Below are positions 1 through 8,676 of a DNA stretch of 64,000 nt, in pieces. The position numbers were made by a program, and so were the translations under genes. Each line of letters begins with the position of its first letter. Position 1 is the stretch's first letter. The notes beneath the pieces were generated by a model that was not told where the DNA came from, did no database searches, and was given only the letters and a program-made list of their open reading frames with translations. The stretch spans positions 558,001-622,000 of the forward strand of contig NZ_CP047210.1 in assembly GCF_030408775.1 (NCBI RefSeq). The letters are read 5' to 3'. The stretch comes from Corynebacterium fournieri. Its GTDB lineage: Bacteria; Actinomycetota; Actinomycetes; Mycobacteriales; Mycobacteriaceae.

Positions 1-1394
1 CGCAACTCCTGCTCGAGCTTGGCAAACTCGTCGTCGAAGTCGGTGTCCGGCTGGTCGTCCAGCAGCGTGTCAATGAACGCGGCGGGGTTGTCCAGGTGCT
101 CTGCGGTGGGGAGGAAGTCCGGGTGGTTCCACACCTGGTCGCGCCGCTCGGTGCCGACGGCGGTGTCGATGCGGCGCCACAGCTCCGCAGCGTCGCGCGT
201 GCGGGGCGCGCCGAGCTCGATGCCCACGATGTTGGCAAAGGCCTGCTCGGCAGAGCCGCCGGTGGCGCGGCGGCGAGTCCACGCTTCCGCCAACTGCGGC
301 GTCGAGGGGATGCGCTCGCCCAGCGCCTCGGCCACCACCACGTCGACCCAGCCTTCGACAAGCGCGATGAGGGTTTCCAGGCGGGAGGTCGCCCCGGCGT
401 TGCGGGTGCCCACGCGAGGGGAGAGGTCTTCGCCCTGCAAATTCTGCAGCGCTTCTTGGATCTGTTGCGGGTCGCCGCCTTCGAGGTTGAGGTTGCGGGC
501 GATCTCCTCGATGTGCGAGGTGTCGATTTCCAGGCCCGCGGCGTACTCCTCGACGGAGGAGACGATGCGTTCCACCAGCCACGGCACGTGGCGGAACAGA
601 CGCTGGCGCGCGGCCTCGCGGGCGGCGATGTAGACCATCACTTCCTGGCCCGCCAGGTCGAGGCCCTTGGAAATCTCGGCGATGTTGCGCGGCAGCAGCG
701 CTGCGGTGCCGGCTGGGGCGACCGGCAAGCCGAAGTCCGTGCCGGTGAGCGCTTGTTGCGCCAGGTCGCCGAGGGCGTGGCCGAGCTTCATGCCAAATTG
801 CATGGAGTTCATCTGGTTCATCATCCCAGCCATCGGGCCCATCATCTCGCGGGCCTGCTCTGGCATGTTGTCCAGCTGCGCGCGGTTCATGTGCTCCGCC
901 ACGGGGTTGACCAGACGCTTCCACATCGGCATCGTCTGGTTGAGCCACTGCTCGGCGTTCCACGCCTTCGCGGTTGCGCCGCTGGCCGGCAGGTCGGTTG
1001 CCTCATCCAGCCACAGCTCCACCAGGCGCACGGACTCCTCCGCCGCGCGGGTGTCCGCGTCAGAGACGGGGTTGGCGCCCGCGATGCGCTGGCGCGCCAT
1101 CCGGGCCGCCAGCTCAAAGTTCACCGCGTCGCTCTTGTCCTGGGCGTTCATGGACGTGCCCATGCCGGAGAGCATCTGGCCGAGCTGGTTGAACATGTCC
1201 CCGAGGCCGCCCCCGCCTGCCGCACCGGATTTGCCCCCGCCGAAGCTTCCCCCGAAGCCGAACGCCGCAAACGGGTTGGACGCGTCGCCGCGGCCGTCGT
1301 TGTCGCGGCCGTTGCCGTCGCCACGTTTGTTGGCGTCGTTGTCGCCGTCGTCGTTCGAGTCGTTTGGAAAGGAGAAACCAAATCCGTTAGTCAT
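1..1394 (-). CDS. Zinc-dependent metalloprotease-like protein (DUF2342/zincin_2 family), C-terminus cut by window edge
   Basis: Read on the minus strand from ATG at 1394, the frame stays open for 464 codons to the left edge, so the C-terminus is missing. The first ~65 residues are a low-complexity Gly/Asn/Asp-rich segment beginning MTNGFGFSFPND, followed by helical sequence with landmarks typical of the actinobacterial DUF2342 family: NMPEQAREMMGPMAGMMNQM, GTAALLPRNIAEI, REAARQRLFRHVPWL and EGWVDVVV. The family is annotated as zincin-like hydrolases. The helix where an HExxH-like motif would be expected reads REAARQRLF, so metal binding is uncertain. It diverges from the PDZ protease gene at 1485. 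Function in corynebacteria is not established; the family call is good and the enzymatic call weak. Confidence 0.8.
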   Translation of the reverse strand, partial: MTNGFGFSFPNDSNDDGDNDANKRGDGNGRDNDGRGDASNPFAAFGFGGSFGGGKSGAAGGGGLGDMFNQLGQMLSGMGTSMNAQDKSDAVNFELAARMARQRIAGANPVSDADTRAAEESVRLVELWLDEATDLPASGATAKAWNAEQWLNQTMPMWKRLVNPVAEHMNRAQLDNMPEQAREMMGPMAGMMNQMNSMQFGMKLGHALGDLAQQALTGTDFGLPVAPAGTAALLPRNIAEISKGLDLAGQEVMVYIAAREAARQRLFRHVPWLVERIVSSVEEYAAGLEIDTSHIEEIARNLNLEGGDPQQIQEALQNLQGEDLSPRVGTRNAGATSRLETLIALVEGWVDVVVAEALGERIPSTPQLAEAWTRRRATGGSAEQAFANIVGIELGAPRTRDAAELWRRIDTAVGTERRDQVWNHPDFLPTAEHLDNPAAFIDTLLDDQPDTDFDDEFAKLEQEL

Positions 1395-1484
1395 AGCCGC
1401 CAGAATACAGCCAGCCTGACAGCTCATGGGTTCGCTGAGAGCTAGCAACGGAGTTTCAAGCGGCCTGCGCTAGAATCTGCGCCT

Positions 1485-2555
1485 ATGTCCAAAGCGCGCG
1501 AAGCACGGAACCGGCGGTGGTCGACACTGGTGTGGGGGTCCATTCCCGTGGTGCTGCTTGCGGGTGCGTTGACCGCAGACCACATCCCGGGCACCGATAT
1601 CCGCCTCACCGTCCCGTACGCGGCGGAGGGGCCGGGCCCCATGTTTGACACGCTCGGCGAGGTCGGCGGCGAGCCCGTGGTGGACGTCGTGGGCGCAGAA
1701 ACGCTCGATACCGGCGGCCAGCTCAACATGACCACGGTGTCGGTGCGCACGAACATGACGCTGGGCCAGGCCCTGGGGCGCTGGATTGCCACGGACGACA
1801 CCATCGTCCCGGTGGAGCAGATCATGCCGCCGGACTTGGACGAAGAGCAGGTGCGCGAAGCCAACCAGCAGGCCTTCGTCGCCTCGGAGGCGTCCGCCAC
1901 CGTCGCCGCCATGCACTACCTTGACCGCCCCACCACGGTCGCGGTCCACGACGTGGTGGAAGGCAGCGCGTCTGACGGCATCCTGCAGCCAGGGGACCTG
2001 ATTACCGCCGTTGCGGGCAAGCCGGAAACGACCCCTGGCGGGGTGCAGGAGGCCGTGCGCGCCATGGAGCCGGGCGAAGAAGTGGAGGTCACCGTCGAGC
2101 GTGACGGTGCCGAGCGCACCGAGACGGTAACGCTGGGGGAGAACCCCCACGAGAAGGGCCAACCCATGCTGGGCATTTTGATGACGTCCGAGCCCGCCGG
2201 CGGGCTGCACGTGAACTACAACCTCAACGACATCGGCGGCCCGAGCGCGGGCATGATGTTTTCGCTGGCTGTGATTGACAAGCTCACCCCCGGCGCGCTC
2301 AACGGAGGCAAGTTCGTCGCCGGCACCGGCACGATCAACGAAGACGGCGAGGTAGGCCCGATCGGCGGCATCGAGCACAAGCTCCGCGCTGCGGAAGATG
2401 AAGGGGCGGAGCTGTTCTTGGCGCCGGCGGGCAACTGCGACGCGGTCAAGCGGGTGCACACCGAGCACATGACGGTGGCAAAGGTGGGCAACCTCACCGA
2501 GGCTGTGGACGCGTTGGAGGACTACGCCGCGGGGCGCGACGTGCCCTCCTGCTAG
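1485..2555 (+). CDS. PDZ domain-containing membrane-anchored Lon-like (S16) serine protease, YlbL family
   Basis: A 356-residue protein with an N-terminal membrane anchor (about residues 11-30), a central PDZ-like segment (about 130-215, VVEGSASDGILQPGDLI) and a C-terminal S16 protease domain. The catalytic dyad of the Lon/YlbL family is visible: Ser254 in GGPSAGMMFS and Lys299 in GGIEHKLRAAE, spaced as in the family. It should be a cell-surface protease with its active site outside the membrane. A TAGAAT element at 1471-1476 lies 8 nt before the ATG and no ribosome binding site is seen, so the transcript is probably leaderless. It converges with the lipoprotein gene ending at 2566. Confidence 0.92.
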   Translation: MSKAREARNRRWSTLVWGSIPVVLLAGALTADHIPGTDIRLTVPYAAEGPGPMFDTLGEVGGEPVVDVVGAETLDTGGQLNMTTVSVRTNMTLGQALGRWIATDDTIVPVEQIMPPDLDEEQVREANQQAFVASEASATVAAMHYLDRPTTVAVHDVVEGSASDGILQPGDLITAVAGKPETTPGGVQEAVRAMEPGEEVEVTVERDGAERTETVTLGENPHEKGQPMLGILMTSEPAGGLHVNYNLNDIGGPSAGMMFSLAVIDKLTPGALNGGKFVAGTGTINEDGEVGPIGGIEHKLRAAEDEGAELFLAPAGNCDAVKRVHTEHMTVAKVGNLTEAVDALEDYAAGRDVPSC

Positions 2556-2565
2556 CTACTTCTCG

Positions 2566-3270
2566 CTATTTCTTCGCCAGCCCCAGGTCGTAGATGCGCT
2601 GGCGCGGGTCTTCCTGGTCGGAGGAGATCAGCTGCTGCATCACCTGGCCGGCGCGGTTGTCCACCACAGTGATGATCGCGGAGGTACCCAGCGTGGACCA
2701 GCCCACCACGCGGTCGCCGTTGTCTTCCACCACGCGGGAGGAGCGCAGCTCGGTCAGCAGCTGTGTTGTGGAGGCGGCCTTCGCTTCGGAGTCGAAGAAT
2801 TGGAATTGCCCGATGCTCTCGCCGGAGCAGTCGTAGGTGCCGCTGAGCCCGCCCGCGGAGCAGTCGTCGAATTGGTCGAAGAACTCCGGCGGCGCCAGCG
2901 TGGCAAAGAGCTCGCGCACCTCATCCAGCGCCTGCGCCTCGTGCTTGCGGGAGCTTGTGCTTGACGACGTCGTCTCCGTCGCCGACTTCTTGGTAGTGGC
3001 TGTGCTCGTTCGCCCCGCTGATTCCTCAGCCGTTTCCCGCGAGGTCTCTCCGGCTGTCTCCGACTCGTCGGCCGTGGTGGCCTCGGTGGCGGTGTCGGTA
3101 GCGGTATCAGTGTCGCTGGGTGGGGTCTCGGTGGAGGTGATCTCCGGGGCGCGGGTATCGCCCGCGTCCGCGTCGGAATCGTCCGAGCACGCGGAAAGCG
3201 TCAGCGCCGCTGCGGCAGCCGCAGCGAGCAGGGGAAGGGAACGGGACCGGGAAGTGAACACGTGTGTCAT
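2566..3270 (-). CDS. Putative lipoprotein with Ser/Thr-rich linker
   Basis: A 234-residue protein from ATG 3270. The N-terminus is a lipoprotein signal peptide (MTHVFTSRSRSLPLLAAAAA...) with lipobox LTLSAC at about residues 24-29, followed by an Asp/Thr/Ser/Glu-rich linker of roughly 80 residues and a folded C-terminal part with two cysteines (DDCSAGGLSGTYDCSG). It should be anchored outside the membrane. Its start lies 2 nt after the stop of the upstream PPA1309-type gene, so the two are probably co-transcribed. A longer reading frame upstream would run into that neighbour and is not needed. No function recognised. Confidence 0.8.
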   Translation of the reverse strand: MTHVFTSRSRSLPLLAAAAAAALTLSACSDDSDADAGDTRAPEITSTETPPSDTDTATDTATEATTADESETAGETSRETAEESAGRTSTATTKKSATETTSSSTSSRKHEAQALDEVRELFATLAPPEFFDQFDDCSAGGLSGTYDCSGESIGQFQFFDSEAKAASTTQLLTELRSSRVVEDNGDRVVGWSTLGTSAIITVVDNRAGQVMQQLISSDQEDPRQRIYDLGLAKK

Positions 3271-3271
3271 C

Positions 3272-3790
3272 CTAAACCAGCTCGTCCGGGTCCTGCTCGA
3301 GCCCGTAGCGCAGCGCCGCCACCACACCGGGGGCAACCCCCGGGCCGCCGCGCAGCTCGATGTCGTCCTGGGCGAAGGCCCCGCGCTCTTCCAGCTCCTC
3401 TTCGGTCAGGCGCAGCTGCAGCAGCGTCTGCTCGATGTCTTCGTCTCGCAGCACCCCGGAAAACAGGCGCGCCGGGCGCGGCTCGGCGTCCGCGCCGGCG
3501 GAGGCGTCCTTGAACACAATCTCCTGCGCCAGGATCACGCCTTCGACCTCGCGCGGCCAGGCGATGCGCGAGACGTACTCGCCGAGCTCCTCCGAGCCGG
3601 GCAAAATGTGCTCCGGCAGGTCTTGGACCACCAGGGTCAGCGGGGAAGAATCATCCAGGTCAACCAGCTCGTCGACAAGCATTTGCGTGGGCACGAGCCC
3701 GAACAGTGTCGGCGGCGCATCCCACCCTTCTGCGTGGACGAACTCGACGGCCTCCAGCATGGCCTTATTTAATGCTTGCTGTTCGCGCAC
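3272..3790 (-). CDS. PPA1309 family protein (conserved actinobacterial protein)
   Basis: A 172-residue acidic soluble protein. I chose GTG at 3790 because a GGAGGG ribosome binding site sits 5 nt upstream and the conserved family sequence starts there (REQQALNKAMLEAVEFV). The upstream extension to 3856 lacks such support. Conserved stretches include GWDAPPTLFGLVPT, LTLVVQDLPEHILPGSEELG and YVSRIAWPREVEGV. The gene is divergent from the UPF0182 gene and upstream of the lipoprotein gene, an arrangement common in corynebacteria. Function unknown. Confidence 0.82.
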   Translation of the reverse strand: MREQQALNKAMLEAVEFVHAEGWDAPPTLFGLVPTQMLVDELVDLDDSSPLTLVVQDLPEHILPGSEELGEYVSRIAWPREVEGVILAQEIVFKDASAGADAEPRPARLFSGVLRDEDIEQTLLQLRLTEEELEERGAFAQDDIELRGGPGVAPGVVAALRYGLEQDPDELV

Positions 3791-3875
3791 GGGAACCCTC
3801 CGGACAACTTGGACGTTGGAGTATTTAAGCTTGAAGCTTAACTGCGTTGCACACACTAATTCCTAAGGAGCAGGC

Positions 3876-6845
3876 TTGGCTACCCGCCTCAATCGGCCAC
3901 AACCACGCGCCAAGAAACCGAACACTGGGTTGCTCACAACCCTCGGTGTCCTCGGCATCATCCTCATCCTGTTACCGATGGCGGTCGGGTTCTACACCGA
4001 CTTCCTCTGGTTCGGGGAAGTGGACTTCAGGGGCGTATTCAATCGTGTGATCCTGGCTCGGGTGGTGCTATTTGCCATCTTCGCCATTGTCGGCGGTCTG
4101 ATTACCTGGGCCGCCGCCAGGTTTGCCTGGCGCGGCCGGCCGAAGGAAGACGCCGCCCCGTTCGACCAGGCGGCCCAGTACCGCCAGCAGGTGCAGCAAT
4201 CCGTTCGCGGCCTGCTGGTGTGGGTGCCGGTCGTGGTGGCTATCTTGTCCGGCCTAGCCGGGCAGCGCATGTGGCGCGTGTTCATGCTCTGGTTCAACGG
4301 CGGACAGTTCGGCTCCTCCGACGCTGAGTTCGGACGCGACCTGGGCTTCTACGCGTTTACTCTGCCGGGCATTTCCGCAGTGGTGGACACCTTGTCGCTG
4401 CTGTTGCTGGTGGCCTTCCTCGTCGGCACCGCCGCCCACTACCTGCTCGGCGGCATCCGCATTGGAAACCGGGTCTCCGGTGTATCCGGCTACATCAGCA
4501 AGGATGCCCGCATCCAGCTCGCCGTCACCGCCGGGCTGTGGATGCTGCTCAAGGCGGTCAGCTACTGGCTGGAGCGCTACTACCTGCTCTTCGGACGCAA
4601 CGACATCTTCACCGGTGCTTCCTACACCACCGTCAACGCCATGTTGCCGGCAAAGATCATCCTCACCGTCATCGCCGTAGTGGTTGCTGCCGCGTTCTTC
4701 GCCTCCATCGTCTACCGCGACTTCCGCATCCCGGTGCTGGCTACCGTGCTGATGCTGCTGTCCTCGCTGGTGGTGGGCAACGTCTGGCCGGCGCTGATGG
4801 AGCAGTTCTCCGTCAAGCCGAACCGCCAGGCCAAGGAGTACGACTACATCGGCCGCAACATCGAGGCTACGCGCGAGGCCTACGGCCTCACGGACGACAA
4901 GGTGACCTACCTGGACAACTGGGGCTCGGGCGACACTTCCAACACGGATGTGGCGAAAGATGAGGCCACGATTGCGAATCTGCGCCTGTTGGACCCGGAG
5001 ATTATTTCTCCGACGTTTACCCAAAACCAGCAGCTGCGTAACTTCTACGGCTTCCCGGACCAGCTGGCCATGGACCGCTACGACGTGGACGGCGAGCTGC
5101 GCGACTTCGTGGTCGCCGCCCGCGAGATGAACCCGAACTCCCTGAGTGAAAACCAGCGCGACTGGATTAACCGCCACACCGTGTACACCCACGGCAACGG
5201 TTTCATCGCTGCCCAGGCCAACACCGTGGACGAGGCGGCGCAGGACGCCGGCTCCACCCGCGGCGGGCTTCCGATCTTCACCGTCTCCGACTTGCAGTCC
5301 AACGCCGCCGCCCAGGCCGCTGAGGACGCTGAGGAACTGGGTATCAAGGTCGACGAGCCGCGCATCTACTACGGCCCCGTCATCGCCTCCGCAGAAGACG
5401 GCCTGGACTACGCCATCGTGGGCGAGACCGGCCAGGGCCCGGTGGAGTACGACACGGACAACTCCACCTACACCTACGAGGGCAAGGGCGGCGTTGACAT
5501 CGGCAACGTGTTCAACCGCCTCGCCTACACGGTGAAGTACCAGGAGCTGAACTTCCTGCTGTCCGACCGCGTGGGCGGAGACTCCAAGGTGCTCTACGAC
5601 CGTGACCCGCGCGAGCGCGTGGAAAAGGTCGCGCCGTGGCTGACCACGGACTCGAAGACGTACCCGGCCGTGGTGGACGGCCGCGTGAAGTGGATCGTGG
5701 ACGGCTACACCACCTTGAGCCAGCTGCCGTACTCCACGCGCACCTCCCTGCAGTCCACCACGCAGGACGCGCTGAACCCGGACGGCACCACGCAGCGCCT
5801 GATCACGGACAACGTGGGCTACATCCGCAACTCCGTCAAGGCCACCGTCGACGCCTACGACGGCTCCGTGGACCTCTACGCCTTCGACGAATCCGACCCG
5901 GTGCTCAAGGCGTGGCAGGCAACCTTCCCCGGCACGGTGCGCCCGGCGTCCGACATCTCGGATTCTCTGCGTGAGCACCTGCGCTACCCGGAGGACCTGT
6001 TCAAGGTGCAGCGCGACCTGTTGGCGCGCTACCACGTGGATGACCCGGGCGTGTTCTTCAACAACGACGCCTTCTGGTCCGTGCCGAACGACCCGACCGC
6101 GCCGGAGGGCCGCGGCCAGCTGAACCAGCCGCCGTACTACGTGGTGGCGGCCGACCCGGAGACGGACAAGCCGTCGTTCCAGCTGATCACCCCGTTCCGC
6201 GGCCTGAACCGCGAGTTCCTGTCCGCGCACATGGCGGTGTCCTCCGACCCGGAGACCTACGGCGACATCACCGTGCGCGTGCTGCCAACGAACAAGCAGA
6301 CCCAGGGCCCGAAGCAGGCGCAGGACGCCCTGATGTCCTCCGACCAGGTTGCCCGCGACCGCACGCTGTGGGAGGGCACCAACGACCTGAAGAACGGCAA
6401 CCTGCTCACCCTGCCGGTGGGCGGCGGCGAGATCCTCTACATCGAGCCGATCTACTCGCAGCGCAAGGACCAGGCATCGGCCTTCCCGAAGCTGCTGCGC
6501 GTGCTGGTGTTCTACCGCGGCCAGGTGGGCTACGCCCCGACGATCTCCCAGGCGCTTGACCAGGTTGGCATCCACTCCTCGGCCGCCCAGGACATCGAGG
6601 TTGTGGACGAGAACGCCGGCGGCGACGCCAAGCCGGAAGGCGAGAACCAGGAGGCGAAGCCGGAAGGCGAGGCCCAGCCGGAGGGCAGCGAGGACGCTCC
6701 GCAGGTGAACAAGGACGAGGCGATGAACAACATCAACGACGCCCTGCGCAACCTGGAGAGCGCACGCGACGGCTCCTTCGAGGAGTACGGCCGCGCCCTG
6801 GACCGCCTGGATCGCGCGGTGGAGGAGTACCAGCGGGCCCAGTAG
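3876..6845 (+). CDS. UPF0182 family large integral membrane protein
   Basis: A 989-residue protein starting at TTG 3876, supported by AAGGAG at 3865-3870. The first ~310 residues contain about seven membrane segments (for example LLTTLGVLGIILILLPMAVG). A very long hydrophilic region of about 600 residues follows, presumably outside the cell, and then a Pro/Glu/Lys-rich acidic repeat tail (about 905-940) and a C-terminal helical segment. Length and order match UPF0182 (COG1615), a conserved actinobacterial family of unknown function. A strong hairpin follows at 6896-6931. No enzymatic motif is visible. Confidence 0.92.
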   Translation: MATRLNRPQPRAKKPNTGLLTTLGVLGIILILLPMAVGFYTDFLWFGEVDFRGVFNRVILARVVLFAIFAIVGGLITWAAARFAWRGRPKEDAAPFDQAAQYRQQVQQSVRGLLVWVPVVVAILSGLAGQRMWRVFMLWFNGGQFGSSDAEFGRDLGFYAFTLPGISAVVDTLSLLLLVAFLVGTAAHYLLGGIRIGNRVSGVSGYISKDARIQLAVTAGLWMLLKAVSYWLERYYLLFGRNDIFTGASYTTVNAMLPAKIILTVIAVVVAAAFFASIVYRDFRIPVLATVLMLLSSLVVGNVWPALMEQFSVKPNRQAKEYDYIGRNIEATREAYGLTDDKVTYLDNWGSGDTSNTDVAKDEATIANLRLLDPEIISPTFTQNQQLRNFYGFPDQLAMDRYDVDGELRDFVVAAREMNPNSLSENQRDWINRHTVYTHGNGFIAAQANTVDEAAQDAGSTRGGLPIFTVSDLQSNAAAQAAEDAEELGIKVDEPRIYYGPVIASAEDGLDYAIVGETGQGPVEYDTDNSTYTYEGKGGVDIGNVFNRLAYTVKYQELNFLLSDRVGGDSKVLYDRDPRERVEKVAPWLTTDSKTYPAVVDGRVKWIVDGYTTLSQLPYSTRTSLQSTTQDALNPDGTTQRLITDNVGYIRNSVKATVDAYDGSVDLYAFDESDPVLKAWQATFPGTVRPASDISDSLREHLRYPEDLFKVQRDLLARYHVDDPGVFFNNDAFWSVPNDPTAPEGRGQLNQPPYYVVAADPETDKPSFQLITPFRGLNREFLSAHMAVSSDPETYGDITVRVLPTNKQTQGPKQAQDALMSSDQVARDRTLWEGTNDLKNGNLLTLPVGGGEILYIEPIYSQRKDQASAFPKLLRVLVFYRGQVGYAPTISQALDQVGIHSSAAQDIEVVDENAGGDAKPEGENQEAKPEGEAQPEGSEDAPQVNKDEAMNNINDALRNLESARDGSFEEYGRALDRLDRAVEEYQRAQ

Positions 6846-6895
6846 GTCCAGTAGGCACGGCGCGCGCCAGCGCGCCACTCGAGGGCAGAAACGAT

Positions 6896-6931
6896 AGCGC
6901 CAAACCACCTTTGAACAGGGGGTTTGGCGCT
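6896..6931 (+). terminator. Terminator hairpin after the UPF0182 gene
   Basis: AGCGCCAAACC pairs with GGTTTGGCGCT around a short loop. It lies about 50 nt beyond the stop codon. The U-tract is weak (TAATCGTT). Confidence 0.7.
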
Positions 6932-6952
6932 AATCGTTGGTGTATGTATAGT
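6924..6952 (+). promoter_or_regulatory. Candidate promoter of the initiator tRNA gene
   Basis: TTGGCG at 6924-6929 and TATAGT at 6947-6952 are separated by 17 bp and lie about 50 nt before the tRNA. The -35 element overlaps the 3' arm of the preceding terminator hairpin. Confidence 0.45.
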
Positions 6953-7003
6953 AATTCCACGTTGCCGGTTACGGCGACAGGCGATAATCACATAAACGCC
7001 CGA

Positions 7004-7077
7004 CGCGGGGTGGAGCAGCTCGGTAGCTCGCTGGGCTCATAACCCAGAGGTCGTTGGTTCGAATCCAGCCCCCGCTA
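7004..7077 (+). tRNA. Initiator tRNA-fMet (anticodon CAT)
   Basis: A complete cloverleaf can be drawn: acceptor CGCGGGG / CCCCGCT, anticodon arm CTGGG-CTCATAA-CCCAG with anticodon CAT, and T-arm GTTGG-TTCGAAT-CCAGC. Position 1 (C) faces position 72 (U), so the first acceptor pair is broken, and three G:C pairs close the anticodon stem. Both are initiator hallmarks. The CCA end is not encoded. The gene marks the left border of the accessory island. Confidence 0.95.
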
Positions 7078-7085
7078 CTAAGATA

Positions 7086-7120
7086 AGGCCCCTACCAGTG
7101 CAAATGCTGGTAGGGGCCTT
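7086..7120 (+). terminator. Rho-independent terminator of the tRNA gene
   Basis: A perfect 14-bp stem (AAGGCCCCTACCAG / CTGGTAGGGGCCTT) around an 8-nt loop, followed by CTTCATTTT. It lies 9 nt after the tRNA. Confidence 0.9.
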
Positions 7121-7330
7121 CTTCATTTTGTGAGCGGATCACCATTTGGTGCACTAGCTGGTGCACTAGGGTCAAAATCCTGCACCAAACGGAACTGCGA
7201 CGCTCCAACGAAGCGGCGCAGGTTTTCGGGGCATTGTTTAGTGATTGCGAGGTCGGCGGCAACGAAGGAACGCCACGGGAGCCGGCAGTTCGGGGGGTCT
7301 GCCTATCTCGGGGGGTGAGACTGCTCAACC

Positions 7331-7450
7331 GTGGCGTTCGGGAGAAAGTTTATTGAGGGCGGCAAGTCCGTCAGCGCAGTAGCCAGGACACTCAACGTCT
7401 CGCGGCCGACGATCTATCGCGCTCTCAAGCGCATCGAAGCCGACGCTTAG
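7331..7450 (+). pseudogene. Scrap of a resolvase/invertase-type recombinase: C-terminal helix-turn-helix only
   Basis: A GTG-initiated frame of 39 codons encodes a resolvase-style DNA-binding tail: GGKSVSAVARTLNVSRPTIYRALKRI. This matches the HTH that ends Hin/Tn3-resolvase serine recombinases. An in-frame stop (TGA 7316-7318) lies just upstream, so no catalytic domain is attached, and no ribosome binding site is visible. It could be expressed as a mini DNA-binding protein, but a remnant of the island's recombinase is likelier. Confidence 0.55.
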
Positions 7451-7459
7451 GCACAGGCT

Positions 7460-7512
7460 GCGTCGCTAGCGCTCGCACCCGGCGAGAAGGCATCAGGCTG
7501 CGCTAGCGACGC
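7460..7512. repeat. 12-bp perfect inverted repeat with nested direct repeat
   Basis: GCGTCGCTAGCG (7460-7471) and its exact reverse complement CGCTAGCGACGC (7501-7512) are 29 bp apart. Each arm is preceded by the direct repeat CAGGCTGCG. The position, 10 bp after the recombinase HTH scrap, suggests a recombination or operator site. Confidence 0.5.
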
Positions 7513-7570
7513 TCGGCACACATGAGTGCTGCACTGCTGGGATACGCCTGCGACCGGCAGAGCCGGGCCG

Positions 7571-7601
7571 AATACGGGATTGACCACATACACCCCGTAT
7601 T
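7571..7601. promoter_or_regulatory. 8-bp inverted repeat just upstream of the DUF4192 gene
   Basis: AATACGGG (7571-7578) and CCCGTATT (7594-7601) are perfect complements separated by 15 bp. The second arm ends about 20 nt before the ATG and 6 nt before the AAAGGAG ribosome binding site. It could be an operator or an RNA hairpin affecting translation. Confidence 0.4.
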
Positions 7602-7620
7602 CGTGCAAAGGAGCACTGCC

Positions 7621-8643
7621 ATGTCCACCCATTCTCACACGCTTGCATCCCACGGCGAGATTCTCGCGAACCTCCCCGGCATCCTCGGGTTTTACCCGAA
7701 CAACTCGCTGATCCTCGCGTTCTTCGTCGACGACGAGGGCGCCGACACCATCCGCCTCGGCCCGGTCGCACGGTTCGACCTGGACGAGGCCGTGGAGAAG
7801 CTCACCGAGAGCCGCGAGCGGTTCGCAGCCTGGGTCCACCACCTCGAACTCGACGCTGTTATCGCGTACATGATCAGCGATGACATTGCGCAACCGATCT
7901 TCGACGAGACGGCCACGTATCTCACCAGCGGGGCAGTGCACCTACCGCCACTGCTCGGGGTGGTGCAGGTGCCCGAGATCGTCACCGGGGCTGCGTGGTG
8001 GTCCGTGTACCAGCATCCGCTCATCGACGAGCCGCGCCACGGCGTTGTCGGCGAGGTCGCCGCATCGGCGGCGCTTAAGCAGATGCTAGAGCACACCGGC
8101 GAGCTGCCGGAGCCGAGCAAAGGCGACATCGAGGCACGGTTGAACAGCACCGATCACGGCATCGACGCCGCCGAGCACGCCGACATCATCGAAGACGCGC
8201 TAGCCTTTGTCCCGCCCATGTTCTCCGACATGCTGCAGCGTGAATACGAACAGGCGGCGGCGGAGATGACCCAGCCGAGCATTCGTGCTGTTCGGTCTGC
8301 GTTGAAATGCTTCACCACGCCGCGCTTGCGAGACACGCTGCTTGCGGCACTGCTCGATGACCCGCAGGCTGGCCTTGCGTTCATAGAGCAGGTTATGCGC
8401 GCTGTCCCGACCAGCTGGCCGGGGATGCGTGCGCAGCTCACCGCCACTGTTGCCGTGCTCGCCCACGCCACCGGCCAACCGGGGCTAGCTGGCGTGGCTG
8501 CGCAGCGAGCCACCGAGATCGGGCCGAAGGAGAACTTCGCCTCGCTGGTGGCCAAGCTGACCGACATCGGCCAAGGCGAGCGGATGGTTGAACTCGTCCG
8601 CGAGGGCGCCGAGAAGACCCGCACGATCTTGTTCACCGAGTAG
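7621..8643 (+). CDS. DUF4192 domain-containing protein
   Basis: A 340-residue soluble protein. ATG 7621 is preceded by AAAGGAG at a good distance; an upstream in-frame ATG at 7522 has no such support. The N-terminal ILANLPGILGFYPNNSLILA is the signature of DUF4192, an actinobacterial family of unknown function often found on plasmids and integrated elements. The rest is an alpha-helical, Ala-rich domain (AALLDDPQAGLAFIEQVM; RATEIGPKENFASLV). It sits with the small protein at 8804 and ssb, each closed by its own or a shared terminator, like a plasmid maintenance module. Confidence 0.85.
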   Translation: MSTHSHTLASHGEILANLPGILGFYPNNSLILAFFVDDEGADTIRLGPVARFDLDEAVEKLTESRERFAAWVHHLELDAVIAYMISDDIAQPIFDETATYLTSGAVHLPPLLGVVQVPEIVTGAAWWSVYQHPLIDEPRHGVVGEVAASAALKQMLEHTGELPEPSKGDIEARLNSTDHGIDAAEHADIIEDALAFVPPMFSDMLQREYEQAAAEMTQPSIRAVRSALKCFTTPRLRDTLLAALLDDPQAGLAFIEQVMRAVPTSWPGMRAQLTATVAVLAHATGQPGLAGVAAQRATEIGPKENFASLVAKLTDIGQGERMVELVREGAEKTRTILFTE

Positions 8644-8652
8644 CACCACACA

Positions 8653-8676
8653 CCCCGTTGCAGCGATGCAACGGGG
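8653..8676 (+). terminator. Terminator after the DUF4192 gene
   Basis: CCCCGTTGCA / TGCAACGGGG stem with a 4-nt loop, followed by TTTCTTTTT. Confidence 0.92.

Noticed and set aside
96-1445. Long open frames on the plus strand opposite the metalloprotease gene
   Set aside because: They are shadows of the GC-rich real gene on the minus strand, with no family signature and improbable Arg/Gly/His-rich composition.
4254-6908. An 884-codon minus-strand frame over the UPF0182 gene
   Set aside because: The product is a Val/Arg/Gly/His-rich shadow, while the plus strand gives a full-length known family with a ribosome binding site.
7130-7280. A 48-codon minus-strand frame after the tRNA (ends GDPLTK)
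   Set aside because: It has no start codon with a ribosome binding site and no recognised motif. It could be a recombinase scrap, but nothing supports it.
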